Assembly: GCA_900543155.1 (NCBI GenBank)
Contig: UQQN01000117.1
Coordinates: 1 to 6,761 of the forward strand
DNA length: 6,761 bases
Direction of reading: 5' to 3'
Source: an uncultured Prevotella sp.
GTDB lineage: Bacteria; Bacteroidota; Bacteroidia; Bacteroidales; Bacteroidaceae
A program made the translations under genes and the position numbers. How positions within the stretch are numbered: position 1 is the stretch's first letter; the number at the start of each line of letters is the position of its first letter. Below are positions 1 to 6,550 of the stretch, in pieces. The notes under the pieces are model-generated. The model had not been told where the DNA came from. It searched no databases and worked only from the letters and a program-made list of their open reading frames with translations.

Positions 1-51
1 TACCTTATCTCACCCCTAACGGGGTAACCCATTTAACCATGCTACTTATCG

Positions 52-120
52 ACATTAAAATCCTACAAAATCGTACATAAAAATATTATGGATTTTGAAC
101 ATCCTACCTAATGGGGTGAG
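52..120 (+). repeat. Dispersed intergenic repeat, left copy
   Basis: The stretch 91-117 matches the reverse complement of 6551-6577 at 25 of 27 positions; the shared core includes GATTTTGAACA and CTAATGGGGT. A second block, AAATCGTAC at 68-76, matches the reverse complement of 6579-6587. Between the blocks this copy has 14 nt where the right copy has 1 nt. Weaker similarity (17 of 25) extends out to about 52. A partial third copy of the CTAAnGGGGTAA core lies at 16-27. No ORF covers it. It looks like a dispersed non-coding repeat, not an insertion sequence, since no transposase is present. The outer limit is uncertain. Confidence 0.6.
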
Positions 121-141
121 TGGATTTATTAGCTACCTTAT

Positions 142-182
142 AAAAAATGAAAATGTGCGCACCTCACGGCGAACACATTTTC
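142..182 (-). terminator. Leftward intrinsic terminator-like hairpin
   Basis: Bases 149-157 (GAAAATGTG) pair with 174-182 (CACATTTTC). The stem continues with CGC 158-160 against GCG 169-171 across a two-base AA bulge, leaving an 8-nt loop. Read on the minus strand, the stem is followed after one base by six consecutive T residues (complement of 147-142), the usual form of a Rho-independent terminator. On the plus strand no T run follows, so the signal is directional. It would end the transcript predicted from the minus-strand promoter at 324-355. Confidence 0.5.
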
Positions 183-317
183 TCGTCATTTACCTAAAAA
201 ACACTATTACCTTATAGCTTGTTATACCTTTACTCTTTCTTTGTGCGACTTTTCGCGCCTGAGAGAATCGTTTTTTTGTGACTCATCTAAACGCTATCGT
301 CTGTCACTTTTTTAATT
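142..317 (-). ncRNA. Possible small RNA or short leftward transcript
   Basis: This is inferred only from a consensus-like minus-strand promoter (324-355) and a minus-strand terminator-like hairpin (142-182), which would delimit a transcript of about 175 nt. No known RNA family is recognised. The end pairing expected of 6S RNA is not evident. Inside it, an 18-codon minus-strand ORF runs from an ATG at 286 to a stop at 230-232; the product is basic and lysine-rich, and no ribosome binding site is seen. The unit could equally be the leader of a leftward gene beyond the window, with the hairpin acting as an attenuator. The 5' end is estimated from the promoter and is not exact. Confidence 0.3.
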
Positions 318-323
318 ACAGTG

Positions 324-355
324 CAAATGTAAGTGATATTTTTTTTCCCTCCAAA
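324..355 (-). promoter_or_regulatory. Minus-strand Bacteroidetes-type promoter
   Basis: On the minus strand, TTTG (complement of 352-355) is followed by a 20-bp spacer and TACATTTG (complement of 324-331). This matches the Bacteroidetes primary-sigma consensus of TTTG, about 19-21 bp, then TAnnTTTG. Transcription would begin near 316-319 and run leftward, away from the susC-like operon. All fixed consensus bases are present, so it is better than most chance matches in A/T-rich DNA. Confidence 0.5.
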
Positions 356-572
356 CTTTTTAGACGAATCTCATATTTTTGTCGACGAAAAAACTAATAA
401 TTTGGGGTAAATAGTTTATGCATACTTTCTCTATTCAATTTTATGCAAAAAACGCTTATGTGCTGACTCTCAGCGTGAAACGAAAAAATACGTGTTATTC
501 GTATTGTGTAGTTGACACTTTGATATAAATTAAGGCAGAAAGGTTAATTTTTGCGAAAAAGAAGTCTATATC
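356..572. other. Non-coding spacer between divergent promoters
   Basis: This A/T-rich stretch has no credible ORF. It contains a TAnnTTTG match at 374-381 without a well-placed TTTG upstream. It also has a TTTG at 401-404 followed by a poor -7 (TACTTTCT at 423-430), and a small hairpin GCTGA/TCAGC at 462-474. No operator with clear dyad symmetry was seen. Any regulator site controlling the two divergent promoters would be expected here, but none can be named. Confidence 0.4.
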
Positions 573-603
573 TTTGCCGAATAAAAAATATGGGTTACTT
601 TTG
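573..603 (+). promoter_or_regulatory. Operon promoter, Bacteroidetes type
   Basis: TTTG at 573-576, a 19-bp spacer and TACTTTTG at 596-603 match both elements of the Bacteroidetes primary-sigma promoter without a mismatch in the fixed positions. Transcription should begin near 608-612. It points toward the susC-like gene, whose start lies about 335 nt downstream, so the mRNA would have a long 5' leader. No equally good rightward promoter was found between 604 and 946. Confidence 0.7.
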
Positions 604-709
604 CAGCACTTATGCGCTTGTCGCCTGTATTATTATACAGCTTGTCACACCTGTGGTGTATATGCTTCGGGGTGATGTGTGATGTATAGGCATTTAGGAT
701 AACAAAACA

Positions 710-793
710 ATGGCGCGTGAGTACGGATCGCACACCAAAATACAGCAAATGAATAAATTCAATACGGAATCATCGCGATGGGAGTCGCGTTGA
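710..793 (+). CDS. Possible 27-residue leader peptide
   Basis: ATG at 710-712 opens a 27-codon frame ending in TGA at 791-793. The product is hydrophilic, starts MAREYGSHTK and ends SSRWESR. It has no signal peptide or recognised domain. The ATG follows an A-rich stretch (aacaaaaca), which resembles Bacteroidetes translation starts, but there is no other support for translation. Its stop codon falls inside the 3' arm of the hairpin 769-794. Ribosomes finishing this frame would therefore melt the hairpin, an arrangement seen in translation-dependent attenuators. It may be a chance frame in the leader. Confidence 0.2.
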   Translation: MAREYGSHTKIQQMNKFNTESSRWESR

Positions 794-801
794 TAATTTT
801 T
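769..801 (+). terminator. Attenuator-like hairpin in the leader
   Basis: ATCA 769-772 pairs with TGAT 791-794, and CGCGA 774-778 with TCGCG 785-789, with a single T-T mismatch and a 6-nt loop. Two A residues and five T residues (797-801) follow, giving an intrinsic-terminator form. It lies about 190 nt after the predicted transcript start and about 145 nt before the susC-like gene. It could prematurely end the operon transcript or end a separate small RNA. The short T run and the mismatch make it weaker than the terminator at 6419-6456. Confidence 0.4.
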
Positions 802-946
802 GCGTGCATAAAAAATCCATTTTATTGCATTGCCACATGTCAAGCATTGAAAAAGTAATGTATATGAACGAGCGTGTTGAATATACGAAATTGGCAGTGC
901 AAGAAATAAACCAAAATAGCAAATGTTTAATTAAATGGTTATCAAT

Positions 947-3931
947 ATGAACAAAAAGTTAGCGCTCCTTGGAGCTGGTTTGTTGCTTACAGCAGCCACA
1001 GCTTCAGCGCAAAGACTTGTGACTGGCCGTGTAACCGATAGCAAAGGTGAACCCTTGATGGGTGCTACCGTGCGTGTTCCGGGTACTAAGTTTGTCACCA
1101 CCACTGATGCAAACGGTAACTTTAAGCTCAACGGTATTCCTGCTGCAGCAAAGAAGATTACAGTGTCTTACATCGGTATGAACTCTGCTACCGTAAGTGT
1201 TGCGGGCAACGTACAAGTTGTGCTTAAAGACAACGAACTTGGCGAAGCTGTTGTAATTGGTTACGGTTCGGCTAAGAAAGTCGGTACAGTAGTAGGTTCT
1301 GTAAAGAAAGTAACAGCAGACGTGGTTGACAACAAGCCTACCATGAACGTGGCAGACGCGCTTCAAGGTCAGGTGGCTGGCTTGAACATCCAAAGCAACT
1401 CGGGTGAAGTTGGCTCGTTTGGTAACGTCGATATCAATATTCGTGGTATCGGTTCACTTTCGGCAAGTAGCACACCGCTTATCGTGGTGGATGGTTCGCC
1501 CGCAGGTGTTAACATCCTTCAGATGCTCGGTCCAAGCGATATCGAAAGTGTTACCACTTTGAAGGATGCTTCGGCAACTTCAATCTATGGTTCGCGTGCT
1601 GCCAATGGTGTAATCTTTATTACCACTAAGAAGGGTCGCAACAGCGAAAAGGCACAAATCACTTTGAGTCAGAATGTGGGTTGGAGCCAAATGGCGCGTT
1701 CTATTGGTAATCCCATGAATGCCGATGAATTGCTCGACTTCCAGCTCGAGAACGGCATTATTTATCCCTCAACATACGAACACTTCAAGAGTCATGGTGC
1801 AAACTTCGACTGGCAGAAGTATATGTTTGACAATGCTGCTTTGATGCACACCACAGACTTCAGTGTGCGTGGTGGTACTGAAAAAACAAACTACTACGTA
1901 TCGGCTTCTTACGCTAAGCAAAACGGTATTACTTATGGCTCGTACATGAAGCGTACCACTTTGCGTGCAAACCTCGATAGCAAGGTGAAGGATTGGTTGA
2001 AGATTGGTTTGAACCAATCGGCTGCATATTCTGAAAACCGTGCAAACTCTAATGCAGGTACAGCAACCAACGACCTTTACTCTCCTTCGACCATTGCTTC
2101 GGCATGGCCTCGTTATTGGGAACCTTATACTTATGCTGACACTAAGCACCAAATTTGGGGCTCTGACTCATGGGGTAATCTTTACGACCCTCTCTTCCTC
2201 GTAGACGTGCGTCCCAGCAAGGGTGAAAACTTCTTGTATAACGGTGCAGCATTTGTTGAGCTTACTCCTGTTAAGGGCTTGACACTCCGTTCACAGTTGG
2301 GTCTTTACGCTACTATCTCGCGTACGAAGTCAAGAATTTTGCCCAGCTTCGCAGCTATGCAAGGTTCTACAGGTTCAGCTTCTTCGGGTTCTGCACAAGG
2401 CACAAACTGGACAATTACCAACACTGCCGAATATAAGGTTGGTTTCAGCGATAATGCCAAGAACGAGCACAACTTTACATTCCTCCTCGGTCAAGAAGGT
2501 ATTAAATATAGCTCAAACTCATTCACAGCTGTAGCAAGAGGTATGCACGATGACCGTTTGCCCGAATTGAGCGCGGGTACAGTGCCTGCTCCTGCATCAA
2601 GTAGCACAGCCAAGTATGAGTATCTCTCGTTCTTTGGTCGTGTAGACTATGATTTGAACCACAAGTATTATGCCAACTTCACCGTACGTTCGGATGCTTC
2701 TTCACGTTTCGGTAAGTCAAATCGTACTGCTCTCTTCTATAGTGGTGGTTTGATGTGGGATATGATGCAAGAATCATTCATCCGTCCTGCTTCTAGTTGG
2801 TTGACCAACTTGCAGTTGAAGGCGAGCGTGGGTTCTACAGGTAACTCAGAAATTGGTAACTATACTCACCTCGCTCTTGCAGGTACTACACAATATAAAG
2901 GCGACCTGGGTGTAGGTTATGGTCAGTTCCCCAATGGCGACCTCGGTTGGGAAAAGCAAATCCAAGCCAACGTCGGTATCACCGCAGGTTTCTTTGGTAA
3001 GGTTACGCTCGACCTCAACTTCTACAACCGCAAGACTAAGGACATGTTGATGTCTACACCTTTGCCCTATACTACGGGTATGTCTTCTATGATGAAGAAC
3101 ATTGGTGAGATGAGCAACCGTGGTGTTGAAGTAGACCTCTCTTACGACATCATTCGCACACGCGATTGGTTTGTAAACTTCCATACCACTTACTCTTACA
3201 ACTCTAACAAGATTGACAAACTCTTCTACGACCTCGACGAATGGCCTATGAAGGGAGCTTTTGTTAGCTACATCAAGGGTAAGAGTTTGAATTACTACAT
3301 GCCTATCTTCGCTGGTATCGACGAGAACGATGGTGCTCCTATGTGGTATAAGGTAGGTTATAAGGGTGACGCAGGTTACACCTACAACCCTGAGACTATG
3401 ACCAAGGACGCAAGCCAAATTGAAAGTCTCTACCAAGATACAGGTAAGAAGCGTTTCGCTCCCCACAATGGTGGTTTTGGTTTCCAAGTTAGCTATAAGG
3501 GCTTGGCACTTATTGCCGACTTTAGCTACACATTGGGCAAGTATATGGTTAACAACGACTACTTCCTTAACACGTCTTCGAGTGCAGCCACTCAGGGTAT
3601 GAATCAAGATCGTGACTGCTTGAGCATGTGGAAGAAGCCCGGTGACCATGCCAAACTTCCCGCCTTTAAGTATGACTCGCAGTTCGACACACACTTGCTC
3701 GAAAACTCATCGTACATGCGTTTGAAGAACTTGCAGCTTGTTTACACCTTGCCTAAGCGCTGGGTAGAAGCTACTCGTTTCTTCGAGAACGTGCGTTTCA
3801 ACTTTACAGGTCGTAACATCTTTACCGTTACCAAGTTCAGAGGTGTTGACCCCGAGGTTAACTCAAACCTTACTGCTGGTAACTACCCCGCCACACGTCA
3901 GTACACACTTGGTGTAGATGTTACATTCTAA
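947..3931 (+). CDS. SusC/RagA-family TonB-dependent outer-membrane transporter
   Basis: This protein forms the outer-membrane channel of a SusCD uptake complex, powered by TonB-ExbBD. It has 994 residues, normal for the family. Order seen: signal peptide 1-21 (MNKK, hydrophobic core, cut after ASA); carboxypeptidase-regulatory-like domain about 25-95; TonB-box-like VVIGYG 102-107; plug about 113-230 with family signatures PLIVVDG (177-183) and SIYGSRAANGVIFITTKKG (212-230); then a large beta-barrel ending in aromatic VDVTF, as expected for BAM recognition. The start at 947 was chosen because it places MNKK directly before the signal core; an in-frame ATG at 935 would add MVIN. No Shine-Dalgarno motif precedes either. 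It is first in the operon, 31 nt before the susD-like gene. The substrate cannot be read from sequence: SusC proteins import glycans, peptides or other ligands. It appears intact, with no frameshift. Confidence 0.95.
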   Translation: MNKKLALLGAGLLLTAATASAQRLVTGRVTDSKGEPLMGATVRVPGTKFVTTTDANGNFKLNGIPAAAKKITVSYIGMNSATVSVAGNVQVVLKDNELGEAVVIGYGSAKKVGTVVGSVKKVTADVVDNKPTMNVADALQGQVAGLNIQSNSGEVGSFGNVDINIRGIGSLSASSTPLIVVDGSPAGVNILQMLGPSDIESVTTLKDASATSIYGSRAANGVIFITTKKGRNSEKAQITLSQNVGWSQMARSIGNPMNADELLDFQLENGIIYPSTYEHFKSHGANFDWQKYMFDNAALMHTTDFSVRGGTEKTNYYVSASYAKQNGITYGSYMKRTTLRANLDSKVKDWLKIGLNQSAAYSENRANSNAGTATNDLYSPSTIASAWPRYWEPYTYADTKHQIWGSDSWGNLYDPLFLVDVRPSKGENFLYNGAAFVELTPVKGLTLRSQLGLYATISRTKSRILPSFAAMQGSTGSASSGSAQGTNWTITNTAEYKVGFSDNAKNEHNFTFLLGQEGIKYSSNSFTAVARGMHDDRLPELSAGTVPAPASSSTAKYEYLSFFGRVDYDLNHKYYANFTVRSDASSRFGKSNRTALFYSGGLMWDMMQESFIRPASSWLTNLQLKASVGSTGNSEIGNYTHLALAGTTQYKGDLGVGYGQFPNGDLGWEKQIQANVGITAGFFGKVTLDLNFYNRKTKDMLMSTPLPYTTGMSSMMKNIGEMSNRGVEVDLSYDIIRTRDWFVNFHTTYSYNSNKIDKLFYDLDEWPMKGAFVSYIKGKSLNYYMPIFAGIDENDGAPMWYKVGYKGDAGYTYNPETMTKDASQIESLYQDTGKKRFAPHNGGFGFQVSYKGLALIADFSYTLGKYMVNNDYFLNTSSSAATQGMNQDRDCLSMWKKPGDHAKLPAFKYDSQFDTHLLENSSYMRLKNLQLVYTLPKRWVEATRFFENVRFNFTGRNIFTVTKFRGVDPEVNSNLTAGNYPATRQYTLGVDVTF

Positions 3932-3962
3932 AAACACAAAAACCACAAACGATTCACATAAC

Positions 3963-5630
3963 ATGAACAAATATATTCTTAAAGCAATATTTTGCTCAGT
4001 CTTGGCTGCGCCGGTTCTCACATCGTGTGAACTCGACCAGTTCCCCACTGACAGTCTCACCGAAGAGGCAGCATGGGAAAGCTACACTGATGCAACCAAT
4101 CAGTATAGAGGTTTGCTCTCTGTGCTGCGTTCTGATGTGGGTGGCTCTAATGCCTACGTAAGCGATGTACAGATGGACCTCTTCAACCAGCGTCTTACTT
4201 CTGCCGTTCTTGGCAAAATGAACGATTGGACCTTTACAGGTAGCCAGTTCGATGGCGATGGCATTTGGGCTAACAACTACAGCGTGCTTCTTCAAGCGAA
4301 CGACGTGTTGGCTCACATTGGTAAGTTCGAAGCGGATGCTACGCTCACTGCAAAGCAGCAAGCTAACATTGCCAACATCAAGGCTACTGCCTTCTTTGCA
4401 CGCGCCTATGCTTATAGCAGCATGCTTCCCTTCTATTGCAATGACTACGAACCCGAAACCGCAGCAACCGAACTCGGTCTTCCTATTGTAGAGGAAGTTA
4501 GCAGCGAGGCTCGTCCTGCACGTGCTACATTGCAAGAGACTTGCGATTCTATTGTGAAGTACATGGATTATGCAGATGCCGAATTTAAGAAGGTTGACGC
4601 ATACAATGCTACTGCTAAGGCAGCCGATAAGATTCAGGCTACTACCACTGCACCTAATGCCGATGCTCTTACAGCTCTTCGTGCTCGCGTATACTTGTAT
4701 ATGCACAAGTTCGACGAAGCTATTGCAGCAGCTCAGACTATTGTGGAGAACTATCCCCTCGGTAATGGTCTTGAAGGTTTGCTCGGTCTTTGGATTATGG
4801 ACCAGGGTAATGAAATTGTATATCAGCCCGTGCAAACTGCTGATGAAATTGCAAATACCTATGGCATCTATCTCAACTTCAATATTGTTACTGAAAACTT
4901 GGAGCAGGACCTTAAGGGTACGAACCCTGATTTCTTGCCTACGCAGAATTTGCTCGATCTTTACAGCAGCAAAGACTTGCGCCGCAGTGTATACTTCAGC
5001 CACAAGACCAATGGCGAAAACAGTATGTACCTCGGTATGGGTGATGCTTCAAATTATGGTGTGGTAGACCTTTATGAAGCAGGTGGTTTGACTACCGATG
5101 TTGCCAATACAAATGGTACAACTGAGGATGGTGTAATCTTCACAAAGTTCCCTGGTAACCCACTTCTTCGTAAGCAAGGCATTTGGTACTCTGAAATCTA
5201 CAACCAAACAAAGGCTTTCCGTGCTGCTGAGGCATACCTCATTATTGCTGAAGCTAATTTGCGTAAGGCTGCTCGTAACGAAGACGAAGCACGCGCTTAT
5301 CTCAACGAATTGCGTAGCACACGTTTCGATGGTTACGATGAATCAAGTGCCGATTATATTCAGGATACAGTTACAGGCGAAGCCCTCGACAAGGTGATGC
5401 AAGACGAATGGACTCGTGAGTTTGTAGGCGAAGGTTTCCGTATGCCTTGTCTTAAGCGTTGGCACCAAGGCTTTAAGCGTGAACCGCAGAAGTTTAATAC
5501 ACCCGTGCTTGTTGACAAGGGTAATGTGCAAACACTTAGTGTTGAGCCCAGCAACATTCGCTTCACTTGGCCTATCCCCCAACAGGATATGCAAGCTAAC
5601 AAGAACTTGAAGCAGAATGCTGGTTATTAA
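3963..5630 (+). CDS. SusD/RagB-family ligand-binding surface lipoprotein
   Basis: SusD proteins cap the SusC barrel and capture the ligand on the cell surface. The product has 555 residues. A lipoprotein signal peptide ends in the lipobox LTSC with Cys22 lipidated; it is followed by ELDQFP, resembling the acidic export signal and the C-x-x-D-x-x-P start common in SusD proteins. The N-terminal SusD-like region includes the helical segment near 142-160 (FFARAYAYSSMLPFY). The C-terminal SusD/RagB region has FRAAEAYLIIAEA (419-431) and EFVGEGFR (486-493) followed by LKRW, all typical. An upstream in-frame ATG at 3918 overlaps the susC-like gene and would add 15 hydrophilic residues before the signal peptide, so 3963 is preferred. 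It is translated with its SusC partner and followed after 22 nt by a third lipoprotein. Ligand specificity is not evident. Confidence 0.95.
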   Translation: MNKYILKAIFCSVLAAPVLTSCELDQFPTDSLTEEAAWESYTDATNQYRGLLSVLRSDVGGSNAYVSDVQMDLFNQRLTSAVLGKMNDWTFTGSQFDGDGIWANNYSVLLQANDVLAHIGKFEADATLTAKQQANIANIKATAFFARAYAYSSMLPFYCNDYEPETAATELGLPIVEEVSSEARPARATLQETCDSIVKYMDYADAEFKKVDAYNATAKAADKIQATTTAPNADALTALRARVYLYMHKFDEAIAAAQTIVENYPLGNGLEGLLGLWIMDQGNEIVYQPVQTADEIANTYGIYLNFNIVTENLEQDLKGTNPDFLPTQNLLDLYSSKDLRRSVYFSHKTNGENSMYLGMGDASNYGVVDLYEAGGLTTDVANTNGTTEDGVIFTKFPGNPLLRKQGIWYSEIYNQTKAFRAAEAYLIIAEANLRKAARNEDEARAYLNELRSTRFDGYDESSADYIQDTVTGEALDKVMQDEWTREFVGEGFRMPCLKRWHQGFKREPQKFNTPVLVDKGNVQTLSVEPSNIRFTWPIPQQDMQANKNLKQNAGY

Positions 5631-5652
5631 TTCATAATTAAAGACTCAAACA

Positions 5653-6381
5653 ATGAAACAATTTATAAGCAAACTGTTTGTGCTTGCAGTGGTTGCGTTG
5701 GGCATGGTTGCTTGTACCGATGCAGATATGGGTACTGTCGCAGTCTACGATGAGCACGAAACACTTCAGAGTTGGAATTCTGAGTACATGGAAGATGGTT
5801 CTCAGTTTAACCTTAGCTTCTCTGAGAATGCTGAAGGTGACACCATTTGCACTATGGCATTCTCTGCCGTAGGTAATACGGGTGAACTTGTTTACGCCTC
5901 ATGCGAAAAAGGTACCGTGTCTTACGACAAGGCTATAGGTATGAGCGTAATCAATTTTGCACAGTCTCCTTTTGGTCTTCCCTTGCGTGTATACGCAATT
6001 CGTCAGTCTAACCAAATTTACACTACCGTTCAGGTATTTGTGGTTCAGACTTATACAGACGCAAATGGTAAACCTAAGGAATACGAAGGCAAGTATGCAG
6101 CTTTCCGTGCCGTTGTAGGTAAACCTACTTTAAACGAAAGTTTGCTCTGGACTTCTGCCGACGAAAGTGTAGCTGCTATCTTTGATGGCAAGGGACACAT
6201 TCAATACGAAATTGGTGGTGCGGAAGGTGAAGGTACTTATACCTACGATGCTACAACAGGTAATGGTACGATAACCCTTGCTGATGGTTCAGCACTTACT
6301 ATCTCAGTAAACGAGAAAAACCAAGTAGTAGTTACCTCAGCTGATGGCACAGCTACTGTGTTGTTCCCAAGCATGGCTTAA
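5653..6381 (+). CDS. Lipoprotein of unknown family in the SusCD operon
   Basis: I do not recognise the family. The 242-residue product begins with a lipoprotein signal peptide (MKQFISKLF, hydrophobic core) and lipobox MVAC, with Cys21 as the lipidated residue followed by TDADMG. The mature part is rich in short alternating hydrophobic stretches and glycine/asparagine turns, suggesting an all-beta fold. There may be two related halves: KGTVSYD in the first (86-92) resembles EGTYTYD in the second (193-199), and each half opens with a Trp (41, 166). Two further cysteines (66, 84) could form a disulfide. It is the last gene before the terminator and occupies the position of SusE/SusF-type accessory binders, but is shorter than SusE and shows no recognisable Ig or carbohydrate-binding module. 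A surface ligand-binding or complex-stabilising role is inferred from context. A lipocalin-like or other beta-barrel fold is possible. Confidence 0.85.
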   Translation: MKQFISKLFVLAVVALGMVACTDADMGTVAVYDEHETLQSWNSEYMEDGSQFNLSFSENAEGDTICTMAFSAVGNTGELVYASCEKGTVSYDKAIGMSVINFAQSPFGLPLRVYAIRQSNQIYTTVQVFVVQTYTDANGKPKEYEGKYAAFRAVVGKPTLNESLLWTSADESVAAIFDGKGHIQYEIGGAEGEGTYTYDATTGNGTITLADGSALTISVNEKNQVVVTSADGTATVLFPSMA

Positions 6382-6418
6382 GCCTTAGTAAAAATATCTT
6401 TTGAAAGATAATATAATT

Positions 6419-6456
6419 GCAAGCGCAGTTCGAAATACGAGCTGCGCTTGCTTTTT
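6419..6456 (+). terminator. Strong intrinsic terminator of the operon
   Basis: GCAAGCGCAG at 6419-6428 pairs perfectly with CTGCGCTTGC at 6442-6451. TTCG 6429-6432 extends the stem against CGAG 6438-6441 (one T-G pair), giving 14 pairs around a 5-nt AAATA loop. Five T residues follow at 6452-6456. It lies 37 nt after the stop of the third gene and marks the operon end. A weaker 6-bp hairpin, TATCTT/AAGATA at 6395-6410, sits just before it. Confidence 0.92.
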
Positions 6457-6459
6457 ACA

Positions 6460-6545
6460 TTGAAGTCGTCTAAGCTTTTATGAAGTCAACTTACTTTGCC
6501 AACGAAGTCGATTTCATAGGACAATGAAGTCAATTCCATTATAAC
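6460..6545. repeat. Degenerate tandem array of about 22 nt units
   Basis: Four units begin at 6460, 6480, 6502 and 6524, each carrying (T/C)GAAGTC followed by a degenerate half. Unit lengths are 20, 22 and 22 nt between starts. In units 2-4 the motif reads GAAGTCRAYT followed by a T/A/C-rich tail, close to the perfect palindrome GAAGTCGACTTC. Outside this motif the units differ. The array is non-coding and lies directly after the operon terminator. Function is unknown; it is too short and degenerate for a CRISPR array. Confidence 0.5.
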
Positions 6546-6550
6546 GGATT

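Larger units (their letters stand above)
608..946 (+). promoter_or_regulatory. Long structured 5' leader of the susC-like operon
   Basis: About 335 nt separate the predicted transcription start from the first gene. Visible structures are a 6-bp hairpin at 625-640 (CTGTAT/ATACAG), a 5-bp hairpin at 647-659 (ACACC/GGTGT), and an alternative pairing in which TCACAC 645-650 and ATACA 635-639 pair with GTGTGA 677-682 and TGTAT 683-687. The alternatives exclude each other. An attenuator-like hairpin follows at 769-801. A 25-codon ORF (612-689) begins almost at the predicted transcript start and a 27-codon ORF runs 710-793. Bases 802-946 are A/T-rich with no clear structure. No known riboswitch is recognised; regulation through this leader is inferred. 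Confidence 0.4.

Noticed and set aside
1..215. TACCTTAT direct repeats at 1-8, 134-141 and 208-215
   Set aside because: The motif is eight bases long, A/T-rich and irregularly spaced, so three occurrences are not convincing beyond chance, though they lie near the dispersed repeat.
374..430. Extra rightward promoter candidates (TAnnTTTG at 374-381; TTTG 401-404 with TACTTTCT 423-430)
   Set aside because: The first lacks a TTTG at the right distance and the second has a poor -7 element; such partial matches are expected by chance in A/T-rich DNA.
612..689. 25-codon hydrophobic ORF starting almost at the predicted transcript start
   Set aside because: It would be a nearly leaderless frame and its sequence is better explained by overlapping RNA hairpins; no support for translation, so it is mentioned only within the leader.
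566..748. 60-codon minus-strand ORF across the operon promoter and leader
   Set aside because: It covers the best rightward promoter in the window, has no recognisable domain, signal peptide or start context, and its composition is that of non-coding A/T-rich DNA.
2846..3694. 282-codon minus-strand ORF inside the susC-like gene
   Set aside because: It lies fully antisense to an intact, confidently identified gene; the protein has no recognisable family pattern and is explained by codon bias of the sense strand.
3918..3962. Upstream ATG at 3918 as start of the susD-like gene
   Set aside because: It would overlap the end of the susC-like gene and place 15 hydrophilic residues before the lipoprotein signal peptide, which would be unusual for export; ATG at 3963 gives a normal lipoprotein start.
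3996..5003. 335-codon minus-strand ORF inside the susD-like gene
   Set aside because: It is fully antisense to the well-supported SusD coding region and shows no family motifs, so it is a shadow frame.
6460..6545. CRISPR array
   Set aside because: Only about six or seven bases per unit are conserved, the period is 20-22 nt with no long identical repeat, and no cas gene is present.
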